Shown here: in pieces, positions 1 through 9,060 of the stretch
Layout: each line of letters begins with the position of its first letter
Numbering within the stretch: the stretch's first letter is position 1
From: Aquibium carbonis
GTDB taxonomy: Bacteria > Pseudomonadota > Alphaproteobacteria > Rhizobiales > Rhizobiaceae
Reading direction: 5' to 3'
Length of the DNA stretch: 64,000 bases
Assembly: GCF_003970795.1 (NCBI RefSeq)
Contig: NZ_RWKW01000056.1
Span: forward strand, 1 to 64,000
Program-made: the position numbers and the translations under genes
The notes under the pieces: generated by a model
What the model was told of the DNA's origin: nothing
The model's input: only the letters and a program-made list of their open reading frames with translations
The model's database searches: none

Positions 1-1639
1 GCAGGACCGTGGCCGCGTCACGCTTGGTCGGGTCGCCCCAACCGCCGCCGCCCCAGGTGTTGAAGTAGAGGATGTCGCCGGGATTGACCTCGATGCGGTC
101 GCACTTCGACGGGATGTTCTCCTCCGTGCCATCCGTGCGCACCAGGCGCTTGGTGGAGCGCAGGCCCGGCTCGCCACCATTGACGCCCCAGGGATAGGTC
201 AGCCAGCGATCGTCGTGGATCGAGACTTCGCCCTTCTGCGTCATCTCGTAGGCAATGACGATGCCATTGCCGCCGCGATGCAGGCCGGCGCCGCCGCTGT
301 CGGGAATCGTGGAGTATTCACGGATCCGCAGCGGGAAATAGGCCTCGAGGAACTCGTTCGGCACGTTGGTGAAGGCAGGCCACATCGAGTGGCCGTCCGG
401 TCCGTCGCCGGCGGGTCGGCCGGGAACCCCGCCGAAGCCGATCTGGAACAGCTGATACCACTCGTCATTCTCGTCGAAGCCCGAGTACATGAAGTGCGGG
501 CTATCGGAGAAGCCGGCCGCGTTGAGCGCGTCGGGCGCGCCCTGGCCGAGCAGCCCGCCCATCAGGTCGAAGATGCGTCCCAGCATGTGGGTACGGCACG
601 AGAGCGCTGCCGGCTTCTTCGGCTTCAGGATCGAACCTTCGGGGATGTGCACGTTCACCAGGTCGTAGAACCCGTCGTTGAACAGGATCTGCGGATCGAA
701 GAGATTGATCGTGAATGCCCCGAAGAACATCTTGAACATCTCTTCGTTGAGCAGGAAGTTGATCGACGAGAAGCTCTGCGGATCGCTGGCCGAGAAGTCG
801 AAGAAGGCGATCTCGCCTTCGCGGTGCAGCGAGCAGGCGATCTTGTAGGGACCGTTGCCCATGCCGTCGTCGTCGATATAGTCCTCGAAATAGGCCTTCT
901 TGCCGTCCTTCGCTTCGGGGATGATCATCTGGATGATCGCGCTCATGGCGACGCGGTTGCGGTCGAGCATGTCCCACATGGCCGAGATGTACTCGTCCGC
1001 GCCGAAACGCTCGATGTTCTCGCGAACGCGTCGTTCCGCCAGCCTGAGCGCCGCGATGATGGCGAAGAAGTCGGACTTGTTCCATTCCGGCATGCGGGTG
1101 TTGTGCAGCAGGATGTTGAGAATCTCGCTCTGCAGCTGCGCGTTGCGATAGATCTTGGTCGGAGGGATGATGATCCCCTCTTCGTAGATCATCTTGGCGT
1201 CGGTCGGCAGCGAGCCCGGCACCTTGCCGCCCACGTCGGTCATGTGGCCGAACATCGCCGCCCAGCTGACCAGCTTGCCATTGTGGAAGATCGGCATCAT
1301 CAGCAGCCAGTCGTTGAGATGGCTGATCGCGCCGCCACAGCTGTAGGGATCGTTGGTGATGAAGATGTCGCCATCCTCGATCGTCCCCTCATAGCCGGCG
1401 ATGAAGCCGTAGAGGAACGAGCCAAACTGACCGACGACCATCTTTCCTTCATGATTGGCGATCATGGGGAAGGCATCGTGCTGCTCGCGGATGCCCGGCG
1501 ACATGGCGGTGCGGAAGAGCACGGCGTCCATCTCGTTTCGCGCGTTGCGCAGGGCGTTCTCGACGATGTCGAGCGTGATGGGGTCGACCGGAACGCGGCT
1601 GAAGGGAACGGTGTTGGTTTCGATGATACGAGCTGACAT
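1..1639 (-). CDS. Hydantoinase B / oxoprolinase family subunit (3' end outside window)
   Basis: The reading frame is open from an ATG at 1639 to the left edge (about 546 residues visible), so the C-terminus lies outside the window. The protein matches the HyuB/acetone-carboxylase-alpha family: an early DAVLFRTAMSP segment, an ITNDPY-CGGAISHLNDW block (usual in the family) and a glycine-rich TWGGGGWGDP motif close to the family's usual end, so probably only some tens of residues are missing. Family members pair with a HyuA-type ATPase subunit and hydrolyse cyclic amides or carboxylate ketones, at ATP cost. It starts 12 nt after the stop of the A subunit, with a GGGGGAAA ribosome site, so the two are an operon. 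The substrate (hydantoin, 5-oxoproline, ketone or acetophenone-like) cannot be read from sequence. No gamma subunit is visible because the window ends. Confidence 0.9.
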   Translation of the reverse strand, partial: MSARIIETNTVPFSRVPVDPITLDIVENALRNARNEMDAVLFRTAMSPGIREQHDAFPMIANHEGKMVVGQFGSFLYGFIAGYEGTIEDGDIFITNDPYSCGGAISHLNDWLLMMPIFHNGKLVSWAAMFGHMTDVGGKVPGSLPTDAKMIYEEGIIIPPTKIYRNAQLQSEILNILLHNTRMPEWNKSDFFAIIAALRLAERRVRENIERFGADEYISAMWDMLDRNRVAMSAIIQMIIPEAKDGKKAYFEDYIDDDGMGNGPYKIACSLHREGEIAFFDFSASDPQSFSSINFLLNEEMFKMFFGAFTINLFDPQILFNDGFYDLVNVHIPEGSILKPKKPAALSCRTHMLGRIFDLMGGLLGQGAPDALNAAGFSDSPHFMYSGFDENDEWYQLFQIGFGGVPGRPAGDGPDGHSMWPAFTNVPNEFLEAYFPLRIREYSTIPDSGGAGLHRGGNGIVIAYEMTQKGEVSIHDDRWLTYPWGVNGGEPGLRSTKRLVRTDGTEENIPSKCDRIEVNPGDILYFNTWGGGGWGDPTKRDAATVL

Positions 1640-1651
1640 GTCGTTTCCCCC

Positions 1652-3772
1652 TCAGCGAACGTTCTTGTGGTCGGCGGGCCAGATCAGGATGTTGCCGACC
1701 TCATCGATGAGACCAATGTGGTCCGGCAGGATGACGGTCGTGGAATCCATCTCGACGACGATGGCTGGACCCGCGACCTTGTTGCCCGGCTTCAGCTTGC
1801 CGCGGTTGTAGATGTAACCCTCGCGCCAGGCGCCATCGGCGTAGAGCCGGGTCGGCTGCACGCGCGCTTCGGAGGCGTCCGGACCGGCCCGTTCCGTTTC
1901 CTGGTTGATGAAGCTCTTCTCCGCACCCTGGACGACGGCGCGCAGGCCGACGAGCTCGTGCTCGGAATCGAGCGCGAAGGTGAAGAGCTGCTCGTGTTCG
2001 GCGTCGAAGCGGCGCGCGACCCCTTTCAGTCCCTCGGCGGCGAAATCGTCCGGCGAAATGTCGACCGTCAGCTTCATGCCCTGGCCCTTGTACCGGATGT
2101 CGATCTGATACATCACCGCCTGGTCGGCGTCGGCAACGCCTTCTTCGGTCAGTTCGCGCGCCGCGGATGCCTCGAGCTCCTTGAGCCGCGTGCTGATCTC
2201 CTCGTCGGAAGTGTTGCGCACCAGGGTGACGTAGGTCTGGCTCGCTTCGTTGCGCAAACGGGTCGTCGCGTCGCCATAGGCACAGAGCACGCCCGGTCCG
2301 GGCGGAATCACGGCCGGCCACGACTTGACGATGCGGGCGAGCGCGTTCGCGTGCAGCGGTCCCGCGCCGCCGAAACCGATCAGCGCGAAGTCGCGTGGAT
2401 CGTAGCCCTGTTCGACGGAGACCAGGCGCAGCGCACCCACCATGTTCTCGTTGACGATGCGAACGATGCCTTCGGCCGCGTCCTCGATGGAGATCGACAG
2501 CGCGTCGGCGATGGTGCCAACCGCCTTGGCGGCGAGTTCGCGGCTGATCTCCATGTCGCCACCGAGCTTTGCATCCGACGGGAGATAGCCGAGCACCACG
2601 TTGGCGTCGGTCACGGTCGGCAGTTCGCCGCCCTTCTTGTAGGCGGCCGGACCGGGAACCGCGCCCGCGGATTGCGGGCCGACGCGCAGCGCCTTGGTGA
2701 GTTCCGGAATGTAGGCGATCGAGCCGCCGCCGGCACCCACCGTGCGCACGTCGATCGACGGAGCGCGGACGGTGACGTCGCCGACGCGAGTCTCGCGACG
2801 GGTGCGAGCCACCGAGTTCTGGATCAGCGCCACGTCGGTGGACGTGCCACCCATGTCGAACGTGAGGAGGTTCTTGATCTTCGCCTGCTTGGCGATCCAC
2901 AGCGCGCCGGCCACGCCGCCGGCCGGGCCGGACATCAGCAGGTTGACCGGCTGGTCCATCGCGCCCTGCGCCGAGGACAGGCCGCCATCCGAACGCAGGA
3001 TGCGCAGGTTGACGTCGCTGCCCATCCGGCGCTGGATCTCGCCCTGAAGGTTGGAGACGTATTTCGACACGACCGGGCGGACGTAGGAATTGACCACCGT
3101 CGTTTCGGTGCGCTCGTATTCGTACATTTCCGGCATCACGGCAGCGGACGTGGAGACCGGGATATGGGGCGCGATTTCCTGCGCGATCTCGGCGATGCGG
3201 CGCTCGTGAGCGTCGTTCGTGTAGCTGTTGAAGAGAGCGATCGTCAGCGCCTCGATACCCGACGACAAGAGCGCGGTCAGATCGCGCCGGATGGCGTCTT
3301 CGTCGAGCGGGACGAGAACCGCTCCCTTCGAATCGAGACGCTCATCGGCCTCGATGGTGTATTCCAGCGGCGCCAGCGGCGGACGCTTGTTCCAGATCAC
3401 CCAGCCGCCCAGACCGCCGGGAACGTAGGAACGCGCGATCTGCAGGATGTCGCGGTAGCCCTTGGTGGTGACCAGGCCGACGAGCGCGCCGGAGGAGGTC
3501 AGCACGGTGTTCGTGGCGACGGTCGTGCCGTGCATCACCTCGGTGATGTCGTGCGGATCGATGTTGGCGATGCGGCAGATCTTCTCGATGCCGTTCAGGA
3601 CGCCGATCGAGCTGTCCTGCGGGGTCGAGGGAACCTTGGCCATGTAAGTGCGGCCATTCTTCTCGTCGAGCAAAAGGAGATCGGTGAAGGTGCCTCCGAC
3701 ATCGACGCCGAGGCGGAGCCCGCTGGCACCGGGCGATGCCCTTCCCGTCGGTGTGTGTTCCGTTGCAGTCAC
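1652..3772 (-). CDS. Hydantoinase A / oxoprolinase family ATPase subunit
   Basis: About 706 residues of the HyuA / acetone-carboxylase-beta family. The N-terminus carries the ASKHA phosphate-binding loop DVGGTFTD, followed by the MHGTTVATNT motif; DMGGTSTDVALI is a second nucleotide-binding segment, and GFGGAGPLHA lies in the C-terminal half. I chose the GTG at 3772 because an AGGAGG ribosome site sits 6 nt before it. The frame stays open to an ATG at 3850, but that start has no such site and adds 26 unconserved residues. The partner B subunit follows 12 nt downstream. The family couples ATP hydrolysis to ring opening or carboxylation. Which substrate is used here is unknown. Confidence 0.9.
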   Translation of the reverse strand: MTATEHTPTGRASPGASGLRLGVDVGGTFTDLLLLDEKNGRTYMAKVPSTPQDSSIGVLNGIEKICRIANIDPHDITEVMHGTTVATNTVLTSSGALVGLVTTKGYRDILQIARSYVPGGLGGWVIWNKRPPLAPLEYTIEADERLDSKGAVLVPLDEDAIRRDLTALLSSGIEALTIALFNSYTNDAHERRIAEIAQEIAPHIPVSTSAAVMPEMYEYERTETTVVNSYVRPVVSKYVSNLQGEIQRRMGSDVNLRILRSDGGLSSAQGAMDQPVNLLMSGPAGGVAGALWIAKQAKIKNLLTFDMGGTSTDVALIQNSVARTRRETRVGDVTVRAPSIDVRTVGAGGGSIAYIPELTKALRVGPQSAGAVPGPAAYKKGGELPTVTDANVVLGYLPSDAKLGGDMEISRELAAKAVGTIADALSISIEDAAEGIVRIVNENMVGALRLVSVEQGYDPRDFALIGFGGAGPLHANALARIVKSWPAVIPPGPGVLCAYGDATTRLRNEASQTYVTLVRNTSDEEISTRLKELEASAARELTEEGVADADQAVMYQIDIRYKGQGMKLTVDISPDDFAAEGLKGVARRFDAEHEQLFTFALDSEHELVGLRAVVQGAEKSFINQETERAGPDASEARVQPTRLYADGAWREGYIYNRGKLKPGNKVAGPAIVVEMDSTTVILPDHIGLIDEVGNILIWPADHKNVR

Positions 3773-3929
3773 GTCTACCCTCCTCTCGCCCCATGCGGGC
3801 ATGCTACGACACTGTGACGCGAAGCGCGCGAGGCCGATATGGCTCGTCACGCCGTGGATCCGATCTCGACAACCGGTGTCCGCGCCGACCAGCCGAGGAT
3901 CGGATCGGTCGGTTCATTTATCATTACAA

Positions 3930-3951
3930 ATCTACGCTTATCAGCCTAGAT
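3930..3951. promoter_or_regulatory. AT-rich upstream region with inverted repeat (candidate operator of the hyuAB pair)
   Basis: The 265-nt gap between the hyuA-type start (3772) and the SDR stop (4038) contains the only AT-rich stretch nearby, about 3912-3965. Within it ATCTA (3930-3934) and TAGAT (3947-3951) form a perfect 5-bp inverted repeat with a 12-nt spacer, a geometry typical of a dimeric regulator site. It lies about 160 nt upstream of the gene. No regulator gene is adjacent on that side, and I found no convincing -35/-10 pair. Confidence 0.3.
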
Positions 3952-4037
3952 GTATGGACAAACGACCACAAGTCTTTTCTGCGTCACCCTTACCTTTGCG
4001 TCAGGTTGGATCGACGCCGACCGGAGGGCCGCCCTGC

Positions 4038-4820
4038 TCACACGGTCGGAATCGTGCCGCCGTCGATCACGAACTCGGCGCCCGTGATGCTACCTGCGCG
4101 ATGGGACGCAAGGAATGCGACCAGGCTCGCGATCTCCTCGGGCGTGGATGGGCGGCCAAGCGGAATTCCCCCAAGGGCCGCCATGATCAGGCGCTTGCCC
4201 GCCTCGGCATCACCTCCGGCCTCGGCACCGAGGCGTTCGGCCAGGCTTACGGCGGCCTCCGTCTCGATCCAACCGGGCGAGACTCGCACGACGCGGACGC
4301 CCTTCGGCGACACCTCCTTCGAGAGCGCCTTGCTGTAGGTCGAGAGCGCCGCCTTCGCTGCCGCGTAGGCCGTCGTCGCGTCGGGCAGCGGCAAGGTGCG
4401 CTGGATGGAGGTGACGTGCACGACCACGCCGCCGCCCTGCGCGACCATGCCCGGCACGAGGGCGCGATCGAGCCGCACCGCAGGCATCAGGTTGAGGTCG
4501 AGTTCACGCCTCCATTCGGCATCGCCGAGCGCCGCGAAGCCGCCCGCTGGAGCCGACGAACCGCCAAGCATGTGGACGACGATGTCGACGCCGCCCAATC
4601 GCTCCCTGACGGCGGCGGCGAGCGCTTCGCACCCCTCGCCCGACGTGAGGTCCGCGGCAACGAAGCTGACGCCCTCGTCGAGCGTGTCGGGCCTGGAGCG
4701 CGCGCTGGTCAGCACCTCGGCGCCCAGTTCGCGAAACAGCCGCACCGTTGCGGCACCGGCGCCGCGTGTGCCCGAGGTTACGAGCGCGCGCTGGCCTTCG
4801 AGCGTGACGAAGGGGATCAT
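4038..4820 (-). CDS. SDR family oxidoreductase
   Basis: A 260-residue classical short-chain dehydrogenase/reductase. The N-terminal Rossmann loop reads TSGTRGAG (residues 15-22). The catalytic triad is Ser138, Tyr152 and Lys156 (the YAAAK box), and the C-terminus has the usual G-x-E-x-x-IDGG segment. The normal NNAG motif is replaced by HMLGGS (83-88), seen in some subfamilies. The start is the ATG at 4820, overlapping the stop of the upstream SnoaL-like gene by ATGA, so the two are translationally coupled. NAD(P)-dependent oxidation or reduction of a small hydroxy/keto compound is expected. The substrate is unknown. Confidence 0.9.
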   Translation of the reverse strand: MIPFVTLEGQRALVTSGTRGAGAATVRLFRELGAEVLTSARSRPDTLDEGVSFVAADLTSGEGCEALAAAVRERLGGVDIVVHMLGGSSAPAGGFAALGDAEWRRELDLNLMPAVRLDRALVPGMVAQGGGVVVHVTSIQRTLPLPDATTAYAAAKAALSTYSKALSKEVSPKGVRVVRVSPGWIETEAAVSLAERLGAEAGGDAEAGKRLIMAALGGIPLGRPSTPEEIASLVAFLASHRAGSITGAEFVIDGGTIPTV

Positions 4821-5146
4821 GGGACGATCTCCAGTTCCGCGATCCTGTCGCCATCGAGGACGAAAAGGTACCTGAGATCGATCGGGCTGCCGGGAAAGTC
4901 GCCCACGACATGGCTCGTCACCACCGTGCGGCCAGGATCCCTTGCGATCGCGAAGGGCTCCACCGTGTAGGAAAACGCCGTCGATGCTTCCGCCTTCCAG
5001 CGACGGATGGCCTCTCGTCCGGCGTGAACCTTGCGCTCGTCCTTCACGACGGCATCGTCGCGGAAACACGCGGCGACGGCATCGGCGCTTCTGCTCCGAT
5101 CGGCTTCGAAATAGGCGGCAATAGGACTGGGTAGCTGCAGCTTCAT
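4817..5146 (-). CDS. SnoaL-like / NTF2-fold family protein
   Basis: A 109-residue protein with the pattern of the SnoaL/NTF2-like fold: an N-terminal helix ([17 protein letters not shown]), a [14 protein letters not shown]-type strand-loop, an AIRRWKAEA helix, and late beta strands ending in [15 protein letters not shown]. Such proteins bind small hydrophobic or polar ligands and act as isomerases, cyclases or accessory proteins. It is the first gene of a two-gene operon with the SDR and is divergent from the LysR gene, a layout in which LysR commonly controls the operon. Confidence 0.8.
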   Translation of the reverse strand: MKLQLPSPIAAYFEADRSRSADAVAACFRDDAVVKDERKVHAGREAIRRWKAEASTAFSYTVEPFAIARDPGRTVVTSHVVGDFPGSPIDLRYLFVLDGDRIAELEIVP

Positions 5147-5219
5147 CTGACATCTCCTTTTCTTGTGATGGCGGGAGCCCGGTCATTGGGCTGCCCCGAC
5201 GTCGATGGCTGTAATCTAG

Positions 5220-5235
5220 GGGTAGACGTTACCCA
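5220..5235. promoter_or_regulatory. Candidate LysR operator
   Basis: In the 135-nt divergent gap between the SnoaL-like gene and lysR, GGGTA-GACGT-TACCC (5220-5234) is a perfect 5-bp inverted repeat. It also contains a T-N11-A (T5223, A5235), the core of LysR-family boxes. Position and symmetry fit autoregulation plus control of the SnoaL/SDR operon. This is inference from pattern only. Confidence 0.45.
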
Positions 5236-5281
5236 CGATAACTGGGACAAAGCTGAACCTTACATTTCGGAAATCGGAACA

Positions 5282-6193
5282 ATGTCGCGACAAGGCCTGG
5301 TCGAACTCGAAGCGGTGCTCGCGATTGCGACCCGCGGCTCCTTCCGAGCGGCGGCGCTCGAACTCGGCCTGTCGACGACCGCGCTCAGCAACCTGATCGG
5401 CAAGGTCGAACGCCAACTCGGCGTCCGACTGTTCAACCGCACGACGCGCAGCGTTTCGCTGACGGATGCCGGCCGCACCTTCGTCGCGCAGGTGACGCCA
5501 GCGCTGCGCGACATCCAGGATGCGATGGCGGCGGTGCGATCACAGCAGGACACGCCATCTGGGACGTTGCGCATCAATGCCTTTGCCACGGGCGCCCGCG
5601 AAATCCTCGTGCCTCTGGTCATCGCCTTCCTGCGGCGCCATCCCCAGGTCCATGTCGATCTCGTCACCGAGGGCCGCATCGTCGACATCGTCGCCGAGGG
5701 ATTCGACCTGGGGATCCGGACGGCGGATCTGGTGCCGAGCGACATGATCGCCATTCCGCTCGGGGCGCCGCGCAGCTTCGTGGCGGTCGCCACCCCGGCC
5801 TACCTGGCAGCAAACGGGCGGCCGCGCGTGCCACCCGATCTTCTCGGCCACCAATGCATCCGCATCCGTCTGCCCAACGGCGCACCTTATCGATGGCACT
5901 TCGAGAAGGACGGAAATCCCGTCCAGATCGAGGTGGGTGGCCCCATCACCCTCGACGAGGCGACGCTCGCCCGGATAGCCGTGCTGGACGGGATCGGGAT
6001 CGGCTTCTTCATGGAAGCCGACGTGCGTGAGGACATTGCCGCAGGACGGCTGGAGCGGGTCCTCGGGGATTGGATGCCCCCGACGGCTCCGCTTTGCCTC
6101 TACTACCCCGGGCGCAAGAACCCGTCGGCCGCGTTCCGCGCCTTCATCGAGATGGGGCGTGCACTGGGCCGGGCCGCGACCCGAGCCGAATGA
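5282..6193 (+). CDS. LysR family transcriptional regulator
   Basis: A 303-residue LysR protein. The N-terminal winged helix-turn-helix spans about residues 5-62 ([20 protein letters not shown], then the [20 protein letters not shown] recognition helix, then [12 protein letters not shown]). A LysR substrate-binding domain follows, of the CrgA/AaeR-like subtype ([14 protein letters not shown], the IGIGFFME segment). I chose the ATG at 5282 because homologous proteins start just before the helix-turn-helix. An in-frame start at 5165 would add 39 unconserved residues that overlap the probable promoter/operator. Divergent from the SnoaL-like/SDR operon, its likely target. Confidence 0.9.
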   Translation: MSRQGLVELEAVLAIATRGSFRAAALELGLSTTALSNLIGKVERQLGVRLFNRTTRSVSLTDAGRTFVAQVTPALRDIQDAMAAVRSQQDTPSGTLRINAFATGAREILVPLVIAFLRRHPQVHVDLVTEGRIVDIVAEGFDLGIRTADLVPSDMIAIPLGAPRSFVAVATPAYLAANGRPRVPPDLLGHQCIRIRLPNGAPYRWHFEKDGNPVQIEVGGPITLDEATLARIAVLDGIGIGFFMEADVREDIAAGRLERVLGDWMPPTAPLCLYYPGRKNPSAAFRAFIEMGRALGRAATRAE

Positions 6194-6212
6194 TCCCCTG
6201 CCCCGAGCGCAG

Positions 6213-6232
6213 CCGCGGTTTTTGTTCCGCGG
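6213..6232. terminator. Weak hairpin between convergent lysR and aioR
   Basis: CCGCGG (6213-6218) and CCGCGG (6227-6232) can pair around a T-rich 8-nt loop, in the 91-nt gap between the two convergent genes. The stem is short and has no trailing T-run, so termination is only a possibility. Confidence 0.25.
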
Positions 6233-6284
6233 GGGGTTCCCGTCCGCCCCGGCGATGCCGCAGCCCGTCAGTCGAGGGACAGGT

Positions 6285-7628
6285 TCAACCCCGAACGCCG
6301 AGCCGCGTCATCTTCTCCCAGAGCGTCGAGCGGCCGATGCCCAGCAGTTCGGCGGCCTTGATGACCTGGCCGCTGGTCTGTTCGAGCGCGCGCTCGATCT
6401 GCCGCCGCTCGGCCGCGTCGCGGACGTCGGCCAGGGGAAGGAAGCCCGGTGCGCTGGTAGTGCCCGGCCGGTCGGGAAAGAGGTCGCCCGGCATGATCCA
6501 TTCCGACGCCGACAAGGCGACCGCCCGGTCGACGCGGTTGCGCAATTCGCGCACGTTGCCCGGCCAGGGGTGCGCGAGAGCCGCTTCCTCCGTCAGTGCG
6601 CTGATGCCGCGGATTCGGGCGTCGGAGCGGGCAGCGGCGTTCTCCAGGAAGCGATCGAGCAGCCAGAGGATGTCTTCCGGCCGCTGCCGAAGCGGCGGGA
6701 CCTCGACCGGCAGGACAGCGATCCGGAAGTAGAGGTCCTCGCGGAAACCCGACGCTTGTCCCGGCGCGAGGTCGCGATGCGTGGCGGCTACGATCCGGGC
6801 GCGGAAAGGGACCGCAGTCTCGCCTCCCAGCCGCGTGAAGGATTCGCTTTCGATCAATCGCAGCAGCTTGGCCTGAAGCGCCATCGGCATGTCGCCGATT
6901 TCGTCCAGGAACAGCGTGCCGCCCTTCGCACGCTCGGCATAGCCCAGATGGCGCTGGTGCGCCCCGGTGAAGGCCCCCTTCTCGTGGCCGAAGATCTCGC
7001 TTTCCAGGAGGTCGGCCGGGATCGCGGCGCAGTTCACCGCGACGAAGGGCTGCTGCGCGCGTGCCGAGACCTGGTGCAGCAGCCGCGCCGCGACCTCCTT
7101 GCCGGAGCCGGTCTCGCCCGTGATCAGCACCGGCAGGTCATGCGCCGCGTATCGATGGATCAGGTCCTCGGTATGCTGCATCGACGGCGACTGGCCGAGA
7201 ACGTAGTCCTTCAGCCGCGTGCCCGCGCGCGCGCTGCGCCGACCGGTGGCGATCCGTTTCAGGAAATCATCCATCGCGAAGGGCTTGGTCATGAAGTCGA
7301 CCGCGCCGGATCGCATGAGCCTCACCGCCTGGTCGATCTCGGCGAAGCCGGTGATGAACAGGAAGGGTGGCGCGTTGGGTTGCCGCGCCAGTTCAGCAAA
7401 CACGGCCTCGCCGGACATGTCCGGCAGCTGGATGTCGCAGATGACGAGATCGAGCGCTCCGGCAACACGACTAAGGCCGGAGACGGCCTCGTGCCCGGTC
7501 TGCCACCACGTGACGTCCCAGCCTTCGAGTTCCAGTCGCTGGACGATGGAGCCGCCCATGACGGGGTCATCCTCGACCAGACCGATGCGCGCGATCTCAG
7601 GCGGCATGGCTGCGTTCATCCTTTGCAT
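6285..7628 (-). CDS. aioR: Sigma-54-dependent response regulator AioR
   Basis: A 447-residue NtrC-class regulator. The receiver domain spans residues ~13-125 with acceptor Asp65 (ICDIQLPD) and the conserved Lys115 (TKPF). The AAA+ domain has Walker A GETGSGKE (171-178), the intact sigma-54-contacting loop GAFTGA (218-223) and Walker B (TLFLDE). The C-terminal Fis-type helix-turn-helix ends ...[16 protein letters not shown]. It is the last gene of the aioX-aioS-aioR operon and its start overlaps the end of aioS by 32 nt. Other in-frame ATGs at 7619 and 7607 are possible starts. In characterised arsenite oxidisers AioR activates aioBA from a -24/-12 promoter. Here such a promoter lies upstream of aioB, which supports the assignment. 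Confidence 0.93.
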   Translation of the reverse strand: MQRMNAAMPPEIARIGLVEDDPVMGGSIVQRLELEGWDVTWWQTGHEAVSGLSRVAGALDLVICDIQLPDMSGEAVFAELARQPNAPPFLFITGFAEIDQAVRLMRSGAVDFMTKPFAMDDFLKRIATGRRSARAGTRLKDYVLGQSPSMQHTEDLIHRYAAHDLPVLITGETGSGKEVAARLLHQVSARAQQPFVAVNCAAIPADLLESEIFGHEKGAFTGAHQRHLGYAERAKGGTLFLDEIGDMPMALQAKLLRLIESESFTRLGGETAVPFRARIVAATHRDLAPGQASGFREDLYFRIAVLPVEVPPLRQRPEDILWLLDRFLENAAARSDARIRGISALTEEAALAHPWPGNVRELRNRVDRAVALSASEWIMPGDLFPDRPGTTSAPGFLPLADVRDAAERRQIERALEQTSGQVIKAAELLGIGRSTLWEKMTRLGVRG

Positions 7629-9060
7629 TCTTTCCTATCGGCAGGAACAGCGTGACCGTCGATCCGCGAGACGGACCGGGCTTGACGGTCGCCGTTCCCC
7701 CGCAGGCGTCGACCATGCGGCGCACCATCCACAGGCCGAGGCCCCGTCCGGCGCGAACGGCGGGTCCGGGATCATCGTCGCTCAGCATGGCGATCGCATA
7801 CCTGGGCATGCCCGTTCCCTCATCCGACACCGAAATCTCGAGGCGGTTCGCCGTCCGCTCGACGCTCAGTCCGATCGCGCCGCCTTCGGGGGTGGCGGCA
7901 CTCGCGTTGAGCAACAGGTTCAGGACCGCCTGTCGCACCGGTCCTCCGGGGATCGTTTCCGGAAGCTCGGCCGGCCAGTCCACCTGCCAGTCCAGCTTCT
8001 GCCGACGACGCCGCAGTTCCGGTTTCATCAGCACCTTGACGTCTTCGAGATCGTCGGCGCTGAGCGGCCGTGCAGATCGCTCCGGACGATAGGTAGCCAG
8101 CGCCGCCTCCACGACCTCGCGGATGCCGTTCAGCCCGCGCTCGATCAGGCTGATCGACGTGTCACGCACGCCTGGCGTCTTGCCGTGCGTCTTCAGCGTG
8201 TCGATCGCATTGAACAGGCCGCCGAGCGGGTTGTTGATCTCGTGCGCCATGCCCGACGCCAGCCGGCCAAGGCTCGCGAGCTTTTCCTCCTCGGCAAGCT
8301 GCATGGCAAAGTTGGCGCGCTCGCGCTCGGCCTGTACGAGCGCGTTGTAGCCGTTGAAGAGGCTCGCCACCTCGCCGCCTCGGGCTGGAAACTCGCGCGG
8401 CGAAATGGGCTCGGCGACCCCCTTCGCGGCGGCGCGCATGTGGTCTTCCAGCACCCGCATCGGTTCGATCATGCGACGCACGAGCAGGAAGCCGCCGAGC
8501 GAAAAGATCGCGGCGAGGATGCCGTTCGTGACGAGCAGCGTCGCCAGGATCTCGCGACGCTCGGCAAAGATGTGCGCGGCGTCGAAGGCTGTGTGGATCG
8601 CCCCGATCTTCTGGCCCTGATGGACGAGGTCGCGATAGGCGAAACCGGTGTCCGAGTTCCGGTCGAAGGTCACGGTCGTGGAGCCGTAGCGCGAAGCATA
8701 GGCCTGCGGCAGATCGGAAAAAGACGGAATGCGCGTCGGGTCCGTGGCCGCCAGAACCTTGCCATCGGCACCGGTGACCACCGCTTCGATCGGCGAGAGC
8801 GCCCTGTAGGATTGCTGGGACCGATCGAGCGCATCGAAGACTTCCCAGACGTCGCCGCGCAGCACGGCCGGCAGGACCGCCGCGGTCAATCCGTCGAGAT
8901 AGCTGCCGGCGAGACCGTCGAGGAAGGATTCCTGAGTCCGTGACAGCCGGTCCAGCACCCGCTCGGAGATCACCGCGCTGATCGCCACCATCAGCAGTGC
9001 CACCAGAAGGGGCACCCTGTAGGAGACCGGAATGGCGCGGAGGCGACGGAGCAAGCTCAT
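7597..9060 (-). CDS. aioS: Arsenite-responsive sensor histidine kinase AioS
   Basis: 487 residues. There are membrane segments at ~16-33 and ~171-194 flanking a periplasmic domain, a HAMP-like linker, a HisKA dimerisation domain with phospho-acceptor His273 (MAHEINNPLGG) and a HATPase_c domain: N box around Asn381/Asn385, G1 box DEGTGMP at ~413, G2 box GRGLGLW at ~438. The ATG at 9060 overlaps the aioX stop by ATGA. In known systems AioX-bound arsenite signals through AioS to AioR. The short periplasmic domain fits a kinase that senses through a separate binding protein. Confidence 0.9.
   Translation of the reverse strand: MSLLRRLRAIPVSYRVPLLVALLMVAISAVISERVLDRLSRTQESFLDGLAGSYLDGLTAAVLPAVLRGDVWEVFDALDRSQQSYRALSPIEAVVTGADGKVLAATDPTRIPSFSDLPQAYASRYGSTTVTFDRNSDTGFAYRDLVHQGQKIGAIHTAFDAAHIFAERREILATLLVTNGILAAIFSLGGFLLVRRMIEPMRVLEDHMRAAAKGVAEPISPREFPARGGEVASLFNGYNALVQAERERANFAMQLAEEEKLASLGRLASGMAHEINNPLGGLFNAIDTLKTHGKTPGVRDTSISLIERGLNGIREVVEAALATYRPERSARPLSADDLEDVKVLMKPELRRRRQKLDWQVDWPAELPETIPGGPVRQAVLNLLLNASAATPEGGAIGLSVERTANRLEISVSDEGTGMPRYAIAMLSDDDPGPAVRAGRGLGLWMVRRMVDACGGTATVKPGPSRGSTVTLFLPIGKNAKDERSHAA

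Noticed and set aside
1667-3817. A 716-codon plus-strand frame opposite the hydantoinase A gene, and one at 215-1636 opposite the B gene
   Set aside because: The minus-strand proteins have clear family motifs; the plus-strand translations do not and are antisense artefacts of high GC.
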